Source: an uncultured Alphaproteobacteria bacterium
GTDB taxonomy: Bacteria > Pseudomonadota > Alphaproteobacteria > HIMB59 > GCA-002718135
Direction of reading: 5' to 3'
DNA length: 40,313 bases
Assembly: GCA_902577905.1 (NCBI GenBank)
Contig: CACHAQ010000013.1
Coordinates: forward strand, 1-40,313
Below the pieces are notes generated by a model, which had not been told where the DNA came from, made no database searches, and saw only the letters and a program-made list of their open reading frames with translations. Of the stretch, positions 32,771-40,313 are shown piece after piece. The number at the start of each line of letters is the position of its first letter. Position 1 is the first letter of the stretch. The translations under genes were made by a program, and so were the position numbers.

Positions 32771-34152
32771 TATAAGTATTTTTTTATAACAAGTTTTATT
32801 ATTTTTTTAGTAATTTCAGGGGCTGTACCCCCAAAACTTGATTTTGATTTAACACTGTTAGTAGTTGATAGCACTTTTTTTGCGTCAGCTGTTATATTTT
32901 TGTCAAATTTTTTTAATTCTCCAATAGATAATGAATCTATGTTTCTATCTTGTTTTGAACAATAAGAAACAATCTTTCCTGTAACAACATAAGCATCTCT
33001 AAATGAATATCTAAGATTTTGAACCAACCAATTAGCCAAATCGGTAGCGGTTGCATTTGAATTATCAATCAACTCTTTCATTCTAGTTTTGTTGAATGTA
33101 GATTTTGATAAAATTTCATTTATAACTTTTATACACAAAGAAACATTGTCGTATGAATTAAATGTTATTTGTTTATCGTCTTGTAAGTCTTTACTATAAG
33201 AAAGTGGTAACCCTTTAATAATATTAAGCATTGAACTTAAATTACTAATGATAATACTTGTTTTTCCTCTAACAAGCTCTGCACCATCTGGATTTTTTTT
33301 CTGAGGCATAATTGAACTACCAGTTGAAAGATCATCTGGTAAATTTATAAAATTAAATTGTTGATTTGACCAAAGTACTATTTCCTCTGCTATTTTTGAT
33401 AAATGAACAGCAATTAGTGATAGAACAAATAAAAATTCTATTACAAAGTCTCTATCTGAGACAGTGTCCATAGCATTTTTTGTTGGCTCTCTAAATCCCA
33501 ACTCTTTAGTTGTATATTTTCTATCAATAGGAAAAGAAGTCCCGGCAAGTGCAGCTGCACCTAATGGGTTTTCGTTAAGACGATATAAACAATCTTCAAG
33601 TCTTGTTCTATCTCTACCAATCATTTCAACGTAAGCTAAAACATGATGAGCCAATGTTATTGGTTGAGCAATCTGTAAATGAGTGTAACCTGGCATAATT
33701 GTTTCAGTATTTTTTGCTGCAATATTAATTAAAGTTCTCTGAAATTTTTTTAGTTCACTATCTAAAATTTTAGATTCTTTTTTAACCCATAATTTTAAAT
33801 CAGTTACTACCTGATCATTTCTAGATCTTGCAGTATGAAGCTTTCCTGCAATTTTTCCAATTTTCTTAAATAATAAACTTTCAATGTTCATATGAATATC
33901 TTCAAGTTTTTTTGAAAATAAGACCTTGTTTTTTTCAATATCTCTTTCAATTGCTTTAAGTCCAGAGACTATTGCGCTTTGTTCTTTTTTATTTATTATT
34001 TTTTGTTTACCAAGCATTCTAGCATGCGCTATTGACCCAGTTATATCTTCTTTATACAGACGTTGATCGATATCTATAGACGTATTAATTGCATCTAAAA
34101 TCTCACTAGGTCCTTTTGAAAAATGGACATTTCTTGAAGGATTTTTTTTCAT
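32770..34152 (-). CDS. argH: Argininosuccinate lyase
   Basis: Last enzyme of arginine synthesis; splits argininosuccinate to arginine and fumarate. Length 460. The fumarase/aspartase superfamily signature GSSIMPQKKNPD is near residues 275-287, with the catalytic serine in it. HTARSRNDQV and GYTHLQIAQP match ArgH. First gene of the argH-lptM-lysA operon, with a plausible promoter in the 104-base gap to the divergent fadN-like gene. Confidence 0.96.
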   Translation of the reverse strand: MKKNPSRNVHFSKGPSEILDAINTSIDIDQRLYKEDITGSIAHARMLGKQKIINKKEQSAIVSGLKAIERDIEKNKVLFSKKLEDIHMNIESLLFKKIGKIAGKLHTARSRNDQVVTDLKLWVKKESKILDSELKKFQRTLINIAAKNTETIMPGYTHLQIAQPITLAHHVLAYVEMIGRDRTRLEDCLYRLNENPLGAAALAGTSFPIDRKYTTKELGFREPTKNAMDTVSDRDFVIEFLFVLSLIAVHLSKIAEEIVLWSNQQFNFINLPDDLSTGSSIMPQKKNPDGAELVRGKTSIIISNLSSMLNIIKGLPLSYSKDLQDDKQITFNSYDNVSLCIKVINEILSKSTFNKTRMKELIDNSNATATDLANWLVQNLRYSFRDAYVVTGKIVSYCSKQDRNIDSLSIGELKKFDKNITADAKKVLSTTNSVKSKSSFGGTAPEITKKIIKLVIKKYL

Positions 34153-34191
34153 TTTGCGCGCCTATAAGAGATATTTATATTAATTTCCACC

Positions 34192-34220
34192 CTTATGCTT
34201 AAATTATTTTCATACGGCAA
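34192..34220 (-). promoter_or_regulatory. Candidate promoter of argH
   Basis: On the minus strand TTGCCG (34215-34220) and CATAAG (34192-34197), four of six matches each, spaced by 17 bases, about 40 bases before the argH ATG. Confidence 0.4.
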
Positions 34221-34236
34221 ATTTTTCTTATATAAG
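34207..34236 (+). promoter_or_regulatory. Candidate promoter of the fadN-like operon
   Basis: TTTTCA (34207-34212) and TATAAG (34231-34236) with an 18-base spacer, about 20 bases before the ATG. The -10 is the same hexamer as at metX. It overlaps the proposed argH promoter, so the two operons may compete for polymerase. Confidence 0.35.
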
Positions 34237-34256
34237 CTCACCTTTATAGAACTCAC

Positions 34257-36491
34257 ATGAATATTAAAAAAGTAGTAGTAATTGGATCTGGCACTATGGG
34301 CAGTGGAATCGCAGCCCAAATAGCAAACGCTAATATTGATGTTACACTTCTAGACTTACCTTCAAAAGAAGGATCTAGAAACCAAATTACAGAAAACGCT
34401 AAAGAAAGAATTAAAAAATCACGACCTCCACTTTTAGTAGCAAAAAACAAAGCAGAATTAATTAAGGTTGGAAATATTGAGGATGACTTTAATGAAGTTG
34501 CGGAAGCTGATTGGGTTGTGGAGGCTGTTGTTGAGAGAATAGATATTAAACATAACATTTATGATAAAATTCAGACTACAAGAAAGAACAATTCTATAAT
34601 TTCATCTAATACATCTACAATTCCATTGAAAATCTTATCTGCAAATATGTCAGATGAAATGAAAAAAAATTTTTGCATTACCCATTTTTTTAACCCAGTT
34701 CGATATATGGCATTGCTCGAGATAGTAACTGAAGAAGTTAATGACATTGAAAAAATAAATTTATTAAAACAATTTTGTGATGAAAAACTTGGTAAAGGTG
34801 TAATTATTTGTAACGACACTCCAGGATTTATTGGAAACAGAATTGGAGTTTATGCAATGCAAGTTGCTATGACTGAAGCTTTTAAAATGAAGATATCAAT
34901 TGAAGAAGCTGATGCAGTATTTGGAAGACCAATGGGTATCCCGAAGACTGGAATTTTTGGGCTATATGATTTAATTGGTATCGATTTGATGTCTGATGTT
35001 TTAAAAAGTTTTATCAAAGAACTCCCAAAAGAAGATCCTTTCCACGAGGTTGCACAAGAAATTCCATTGGTCACAAAACTTATTGAAACTGGGTATACAG
35101 GAAGAAAAGGTAAGGGTGGTTTTTATAGAATGAATAAATCTGATGGTAAAAAAATTCTTGAAGCTATTAATTTAGAAACTGGCGATTATCACCCAAGTCA
35201 GAAAATTAATTTAGGTATGGGAGATAAAATTGACATAAATAAACTCATTCAAAGAAAAGACAAATATGGTGAATATGCAAAATCAATTCTGACAAAAGTA
35301 ATTAGGTATGCTGCATATTTAATCCCTGATGTATCATCAAAATATATAGACATAGATGATGCACTAAGATTAGGTTTTAATTGGACTGTTGGCCCTTTTG
35401 AAATGCTTTCAAATATTGATACAAAAAATTTTATTGATCAAAATAATGATATTAACTTCTTTAAAGATCTAAAGGGAGCTTTTGAATTTAATAAAAGACC
35501 TGGATATTTAGATTCAAGTATTGATAATTTAAGATCATTAAATTTACAAAAAACTTTTGAGAACCCTTCTGCCAATATTAAAAATGCTTCATCATATCAG
35601 GTTGTTGAATTTACTACTAAGGCAAACGCTTTAGATACTGACTCTATGTTAGCTTTAAAAGAAGCAGCTCAAAATAATAAAAGCACAATTGTGATTAATG
35701 ATGCAATGCAATTTTCTGCTGGTGTAAATTTAAATTATGTCATGGAATTTGCTAAAAATAATGAATGGTCTAAAATTGAAAAATTTATAATTGATTTCCA
35801 ACAAACGTGTAAAACAGTAAAATATGCAGATAAGCCTTTTATTGCTGCGCCATCAGGACTTGCTATTGGCGGTGGTTTTGAAGTGGTATTGCATTGTGAT
35901 TATAACGTTGCTCATACAAATGTTGTTCTTGGACTAGTTGAATCTTTAGTTGGACTCATTCCTGCTGGTGGGGGTTGTAAGGAAATGCTGTGGCGTTGGT
36001 TACAAACTCCAGAAGGTAAAGAAAATTCTGAACATGCGTCTATGAAAGTTTTTGATCTTATTGGTTATGCTATTACTGCTACCTCACCAAATGAAGCGCT
36101 GCCAAATCAATTCTTTTTAGAAAAGGATAAGGTGGTAATAAATAGAGACAGACAATTATCAACGGCTATCGATTTATTAAATAATATTGAGGGAGGTTAT
36201 GAAAAACCATCTCAACCTAAATTCAATTTAGGCGGTAGTGCTGTCAGAGATAAAATGTTTGAAAAACTTGAAGCACTACATAATGAAAATAAAATTTTAG
36301 ACCACGGATTAGAAGTAGGTAAGCAAATTGCTTTTGTACTTAGTGGTGGAAATACAAATATTGATAATGAATTAAGTGAAGATGATCTTTATAATCTTGA
36401 ATTGGAAGCTTTCATGAGACTTATCCAGATGCCTAAAACTCAAGAGCGAATAAAACATACACTTGAAACTGGAAAACCATTAGTAAATTAA
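34257..36491 (+). CDS. FadN-type 3-hydroxyacyl-CoA dehydrogenase / enoyl-CoA hydratase
   Basis: A 744-residue bifunctional beta-oxidation enzyme. Order is dehydrogenase first, hydratase second: the reverse of FadB/FadJ and like Bacillus FadN. N-terminal NAD-binding GSGTMGSGIA; catalytic His143-Glu155 pair in THFFNPVRYMALLEIV; NDTPGFIGNR. A 3HCDH C-terminal domain follows (about 185-400). The crotonase domain spans about 440-690. Its two catalytic glutamates are kept (Glu542 in GGGFEVV and Glu562 in VESLVG), 20 residues apart as in rat enoyl-CoA hydratase. First in an operon with an acyl-CoA ligase, metY and a hydrolase. The chain length or type of its substrate is not clear; no thiolase or acyl-CoA dehydrogenase is adjacent. 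Confidence 0.9.
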   Translation: MNIKKVVVIGSGTMGSGIAAQIANANIDVTLLDLPSKEGSRNQITENAKERIKKSRPPLLVAKNKAELIKVGNIEDDFNEVAEADWVVEAVVERIDIKHNIYDKIQTTRKNNSIISSNTSTIPLKILSANMSDEMKKNFCITHFFNPVRYMALLEIVTEEVNDIEKINLLKQFCDEKLGKGVIICNDTPGFIGNRIGVYAMQVAMTEAFKMKISIEEADAVFGRPMGIPKTGIFGLYDLIGIDLMSDVLKSFIKELPKEDPFHEVAQEIPLVTKLIETGYTGRKGKGGFYRMNKSDGKKILEAINLETGDYHPSQKINLGMGDKIDINKLIQRKDKYGEYAKSILTKVIRYAAYLIPDVSSKYIDIDDALRLGFNWTVGPFEMLSNIDTKNFIDQNNDINFFKDLKGAFEFNKRPGYLDSSIDNLRSLNLQKTFENPSANIKNASSYQVVEFTTKANALDTDSMLALKEAAQNNKSTIVINDAMQFSAGVNLNYVMEFAKNNEWSKIEKFIIDFQQTCKTVKYADKPFIAAPSGLAIGGGFEVVLHCDYNVAHTNVVLGLVESLVGLIPAGGGCKEMLWRWLQTPEGKENSEHASMKVFDLIGYAITATSPNEALPNQFFLEKDKVVINRDRQLSTAIDLLNNIEGGYEKPSQPKFNLGGSAVRDKMFEKLEALHNENKILDHGLEVGKQIAFVLSGGNTNIDNELSEDDLYNLELEAFMRLIQMPKTQERIKHTLETGKPLVN

Positions 36492-36529
36492 ATTAATTTC
36501 TTGTAGTATTTTATCCTTTTAGGAAACAG

Positions 36530-38161
36530 ATGAGTAATTTTGATACAAACCTAGATAAAAATTCAGCCAATTTTGTTCCATTATCACCATTAAGTTTTAT
36601 AAATCGCGTGAAAGATATTTATCCAAACTATGACTCTTTAGTTTATGGAAAAAGAAGTTACACTTGGCTTGAAACCTATAATCGATGTACCAAGTTTGCT
36701 AGTGCATTAGCAAAAAAAGGAATTACAAAAGGAAGTACCGTTTCAATTATAGCGGCAAATACTCCAGAATTATTCGAAGCACATTATTCTATCCCAATGA
36801 CTGGTGGCGTTATTAATACGATCAATACTAGACTCGATGCAGATACAATTGCGTATATTCTAGATCATAGTGATGCAAAACTTCTTATAACTGATACTCA
36901 ATTTTCACCTACAATGAAAAAGGCTTTAAAAATATATGGGAAGAATATTCCTATTATTGACATTCATGATGATCAGGCAGTTTTTAAAGATGGTGAGGGT
37001 GAACAAATTGGAGAAATGACATATGAAGAATTTTTACAAACAGGTGATGACAATTATAATTGGTCTTTACCTGAAGATGAATGGCAAGCAATCTCACTAA
37101 GCTATACATCAGGTACAACTGGTAAACCAAAAGGTGTTGTGTATCACCACCGTGGATCATATTTAATGTCTACAGGAAGTGTTACGGCATGGAACATGCC
37201 AAATAAATTAACATTTCTTTATACTGTTCCAATGTTCCACTGTAACGGATGGGGCTACCCTTGGACAGCCGCTTTAATACATGCAAAGATTATTTGCTGC
37301 AGGTACATTGTTGCAAAAGATATTTATAATTTAATAGATAAATACAAAGTAACTCATTTTGGAGGCGCTCCTATAGTTTTAAGTTTAATTGCTAATGCTG
37401 ATGAAAAAGATAAAAAAGAAATAAATCATAAAGTATATGTATTAACTGCTGGTGCTCCACCAACGAGTGCAATTCTTGAAAAGATGGATAACTTAGGTTT
37501 TGAAGTTATGCATGTATATGGATTAACTGAAACATACGGTCATATCCTTCAGTGTGCTTGGAATGAAGAATGGGAATCACAATCAAAATCTGAAAAAGCT
37601 GATATTAAAGCAAGACAAGGTGTTCGTTACCCAAATACTGAAGAAGTATGTGTTGCTGATCCAGAGACCTATGAAAAAGTTCCGATGGATGGAGAAACCA
37701 TGGGAGAGATTTTAATTCGAGGTAATGTAGTAATGAAAGGATATTATAAAAATAAAGAGGCGACTGAAACATCCATGAATAATGGATGGTTTCACTCTGG
37801 TGATTTAGCGGTTGTCTATCCTGATGGATATATTCAAATAAAAGATAGATCGAAAGATATCATAATTTCTGGAGGAGAAAATATTTCATCTGTGGAAGTG
37901 GAAAATGTTGTTGCTAAACACCCAGCTGTTTCCTTGGTTGCAGTAGTTGCCAAGCCAGATGAGAAGTGGGGTGAAACACCATGTGCTTTTGTAGAACTAG
38001 CTCCTGGAAAAAATGCCACAGAAGAGGATATAATTCAGTTTTGTAAAGAAAATATGGCTGGATTTAAAAGACCAAAGCATGTAATCTTTGGTGAATTACC
38101 AAAAACATCAACTGGGAAGATACAAAAGTTTGAATTAAGAACAAAAGCAAAGGAGTTATAA
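36530..38161 (+). CDS. Acyl-CoA ligase of the DmdB / medium-chain family
   Basis: An ANL-superfamily acyl-CoA synthetase of 543 residues. The AMP-binding loop YTSGTTGKPKG is near residue 190, and the GLTET-like motif appears as YGLTETYG. The C-terminal catalytic lysine is about Lys530 in PKTSTGKIQK. The segments VVYHHRGSYLMS and PMFHCNGWGYPWT place it with the medium-chain ligases that include DmdB, the 3-methylmercaptopropionate-CoA ligase of DMSP demethylation. This group also contains fatty-acid ligases, so the substrate is unproven. AGGA stands just before the start. The metY gene follows its stop with no gap, and AAGGAG inside its last codons serves as the metY ribosome-binding site. Confidence 0.85.
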   Translation: MSNFDTNLDKNSANFVPLSPLSFINRVKDIYPNYDSLVYGKRSYTWLETYNRCTKFASALAKKGITKGSTVSIIAANTPELFEAHYSIPMTGGVINTINTRLDADTIAYILDHSDAKLLITDTQFSPTMKKALKIYGKNIPIIDIHDDQAVFKDGEGEQIGEMTYEEFLQTGDDNYNWSLPEDEWQAISLSYTSGTTGKPKGVVYHHRGSYLMSTGSVTAWNMPNKLTFLYTVPMFHCNGWGYPWTAALIHAKIICCRYIVAKDIYNLIDKYKVTHFGGAPIVLSLIANADEKDKKEINHKVYVLTAGAPPTSAILEKMDNLGFEVMHVYGLTETYGHILQCAWNEEWESQSKSEKADIKARQGVRYPNTEEVCVADPETYEKVPMDGETMGEILIRGNVVMKGYYKNKEATETSMNNGWFHSGDLAVVYPDGYIQIKDRSKDIIISGGENISSVEVENVVAKHPAVSLVAVVAKPDEKWGETPCAFVELAPGKNATEEDIIQFCKENMAGFKRPKHVIFGELPKTSTGKIQKFELRTKAKEL

Positions 38162-39472
38162 ATGGATCCAAAAACTTATAAATTTGACACACTAAGTCTA
38201 CATGCCGGTTATCAACCAAGTAAAAACGCTGGCTCAAGGCAAGTACCAATTTATCAAACAACTTCATATATGTTTGATGATGTTGATCATGCGGCAGCAC
38301 TTTTTAATTTAGAAAGAGGTGGTCATATTTATAGTCGTATGTCCAACCCAACAGTACAAGTTCTAGAAGAAAGAGTTTGTGCACTTGAAGGAGGAACAGC
38401 TGCTCTTGCAACTGCATCTGGAATGAGTGCAATATTTTTAACTATTATGACCCTTTGTAACGCCGGTGATCACATGGTTGTTTCTTCTCAGCTTTACGGT
38501 GGAACTGTAAATTTATTTAGATTAACGCTTCCTAAGTTTGGTATTAAAACAACTTTTGTAAAACCAAGAGATACAGAAGGTTTTAAAAAAGCAATTCAAC
38601 CAAATACCAAAGGTATTTTTGGTGAGCTTGTTGGTAATCCTGGTAATGAATTGATGAACATGCCTGAAGTTTCAAACATAGCAAAAGAAGCTGGTATCCC
38701 ACTAATTATTGATAGTACTTATCAAACTCCTTATTTGTGTAGACCTTTTGAACACGGAGCTGACCTTGTTGTGCACTCACTAACTAAATGGATGAGTGGT
38801 AATGGTTCTTCTATGGCAGGAATATTAGTTGAGGGGGGAACTTTTGATTGGATGCAAAATGATAAATTTCCCTCTATGACAGAACCTTACGAGGGCTATC
38901 ATGGATTATCATTTGCAGAAGAATTTGGTCCAACAGCTTTTACAATGATGGCAAGAGCTGAGGGTATGAGAGATATGGGGCCTTGTTTAGCACCACAAAA
39001 TGCATGGAATATTTTACATGGTTTAGAAACTCTATCTCTTCGAATGGAAAAACATTGTTCCAATGCTTTGAAAATGGTTGAGTATTTATCAAATCATGAG
39101 AGTGTTGCTTGGGTTTCACATGCTAGCGCACCAGGACATCCAGACAAAGAACTAGCAGAAAAAATTCTACCTAAGGGTACAGGATCAATGATCGCCTTTG
39201 GAATTAAAGGTGGAAAAGAGGCTGGAGCTGCATTTATTAATAATGTTAAACTCGCATCACATTTAGCAAATGTTGGTGATGCGAGAACACTAGTTATACA
39301 CCCAGCATCTGCAACGCATTCTCAAATGGATGAGGCTACTCTGAAATTTGCTGGATTATCTCATGACATGATTAGACTTTCTGTTGGTTTAGAAGACTTC
39401 GAAGATATTGTAAATGATTTTGAAGATGGATTTAGAGCAGCAAAAAAACCTCGTTTAGTTGCAAACAAATAA
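38162..39472 (+). CDS. metY: O-acetylhomoserine (thiol)-lyase / sulfhydrylase
   Basis: PLP enzyme of the Cys/Met metabolism family. It joins O-acetylhomoserine with sulfide to give homocysteine, or with methanethiol to give methionine directly. Length 436, the longer MetY type rather than the ~390-residue MetB/MetZ. The opening FDTLSLHAGYQPSKNAGSR is typical, as are YSRMSNPT and the PLP-lysine Lys209 in VVHSLTKWMSGNG. Late in the protein come HPASATHSQM and RLSVGLED. The ATG follows the upstream stop directly, with AAGGAG 6 bases before. No riboswitch lies immediately upstream. Confidence 0.93.
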   Translation: MDPKTYKFDTLSLHAGYQPSKNAGSRQVPIYQTTSYMFDDVDHAAALFNLERGGHIYSRMSNPTVQVLEERVCALEGGTAALATASGMSAIFLTIMTLCNAGDHMVVSSQLYGGTVNLFRLTLPKFGIKTTFVKPRDTEGFKKAIQPNTKGIFGELVGNPGNELMNMPEVSNIAKEAGIPLIIDSTYQTPYLCRPFEHGADLVVHSLTKWMSGNGSSMAGILVEGGTFDWMQNDKFPSMTEPYEGYHGLSFAEEFGPTAFTMMARAEGMRDMGPCLAPQNAWNILHGLETLSLRMEKHCSNALKMVEYLSNHESVAWVSHASAPGHPDKELAEKILPKGTGSMIAFGIKGGKEAGAAFINNVKLASHLANVGDARTLVIHPASATHSQMDEATLKFAGLSHDMIRLSVGLEDFEDIVNDFEDGFRAAKKPRLVANK

Positions 39473-40288
39473 ATGAAGTTTAAAGTCAGAGGAATTGATA
39501 CGTTTGCCTCCACTGGAGGCAGACCTTTTGATAAAAATAAACCCCTTATTATATTTGTACACGGTAGTGGACTAAGCCACATGGTCTGGGTTTTACAAAC
39601 ACGCTACTTTGCATTCCGTGGATATAGCGTTTTAGCTGTTGATTTACCAGGTCACGGATTATCTTCTGGTGAAAGTTTAAAAACTATTGAAGAAATGGGA
39701 AACTGGGTTGGCGATGTTATTGGTGCAGTTGGATGTAAAGAAGCTTCACTAGTCGGACACTCTCAGGGATGTCTTGTAACAATGGAATGTGTTGCGCAAC
39801 ACCCAGAAAAAATTAAAACGTTAACTCTTATGGGTGGTGCATCCGCAATTCCAATGAACCCTGAACTCTTAAGACTTGCTGAAGAGAGTAATCCTAAGGC
39901 TGTTGATCTTATGATGGATTTTGCACACGGTCCAGCAGGACATTTTGGAGGTCATCCTGTTCCCGGTTTATATCACCTAAATGTTGGCTCGATGATTGTT
40001 CAAAATAAAGAAATTAAAGATACCTTAGGTGTTGATTTTAGAGCATGTGATAATTATAAAAATGGACCTGAGATTGCTAAAAAATTAGATTTACCTACTC
40101 TTTCTATATTAGGTGCACAAGACAGAATGTGCCGTTTAAAAGATGGCAAAATTCTTGCTGATTATATTAAAGGTTCGGAAGTAAAGATTATTGAAGATTG
40201 TGGTCATATGATGCTCTTAGAAGAAGCAGATCAAACATTAGAAATTCTAAAGAAGTTCATAGCTGAACATTATCCTTTACCAAATTAA
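39473..40288 (+). CDS. Alpha/beta hydrolase
   Basis: A 271-residue alpha/beta-hydrolase-fold protein. The oxyanion region FVHGSGLSH is near residue 30. The nucleophile is Ser97 in VGHSQGCLV, with candidate Asp217 (GAQDRMC) and His245 (DCGHMML) completing the triad. No signal peptide. The ATG directly follows the metY stop, so it is surely co-transcribed and may act in the same pathway. The substrate is not recognisable; an ester, thioester or acyl-homoserine is possible. Confidence 0.85.
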   Translation: MKFKVRGIDTFASTGGRPFDKNKPLIIFVHGSGLSHMVWVLQTRYFAFRGYSVLAVDLPGHGLSSGESLKTIEEMGNWVGDVIGAVGCKEASLVGHSQGCLVTMECVAQHPEKIKTLTLMGGASAIPMNPELLRLAEESNPKAVDLMMDFAHGPAGHFGGHPVPGLYHLNVGSMIVQNKEIKDTLGVDFRACDNYKNGPEIAKKLDLPTLSILGAQDRMCRLKDGKILADYIKGSEVKIIEDCGHMMLLEEADQTLEILKKFIAEHYPLPN

Positions 40289-40313
40289 ACAATTTTAAAA
40301 ATTTTTAGTTTTC

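Overview
The window is AT-rich, gene-dense DNA from what looks like a streamlined marine alphaproteobacterium, of the SAR11 / HIMB59 / AEGEAN-169 type of lifestyle. This is inferred from very short or overlapping intergenic gaps, low GC, and alphaproteobacterial gene order: mdh-sucCD-sucAB-lpd, atpHAGDC beside priA and rppH, rplU-rpmA-obgE-proBA-nadD-rsfS, a metXW pair, and argH-lptM-lysA. No 16S rRNA or other phylogenetic marker is present, so the clade is not fixed. I see no tRNA, rRNA, CRISPR, insertion sequence, phage gene or integration site. No stretch of more than about 210 bases lacks a gene.

Layout. (1) 1-8340, plus strand: a TCA-cycle operon with the 3' part of malate dehydrogenase, both succinyl-CoA synthetase subunits, and the three 2-oxoglutarate dehydrogenase components. 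(2) 8337-11204, minus strand: transaldolase-like gene, DUF484, an exported HExxH metalloprotease-like protein and a DUF1737 protein, tightly packed. (3) 11268-18161, plus strand: priA, then the F1 ATP synthase operon. (4) 18174-25016, minus strand: one long operon running rplU, rpmA, obgE, proB, proA, nadD, rsfS, ctpA, rppH. (5) 25097-27681, minus strand: metX, metW, gloB behind a good promoter and a SAM-II-type riboswitch. (6) 27891-30144, plus strand: a chorismate mutase-aminotransferase fusion and tyrA. (7) 30141-34152: plsC, a zinc-ribbon membrane protein, then argH, lptM and lysA on the minus strand. (8) 34257-40288, plus strand: an accessory-looking operon of a FadN-type dehydrogenase/hydratase, a DmdB-like acyl-CoA ligase, O-acetylhomoserine sulfhydrylase (metY) and an alpha/beta hydrolase.

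Most of the window is core metabolism. The least ordinary items are the SAM-II element in front of metX, the pairing of a DmdB-like ligase with metY (a possible route for methylated-sulfur assimilation), the chorismate mutase-HisC fusion, the exported metalloprotease operon, two consecutive TTG starts (nadD, rsfS), and a long lysine-rich tail on ribosomal protein L21. MetX makes the acyl-homoserine that MetY uses, so regions 5 and 8 together complete a methionine route.
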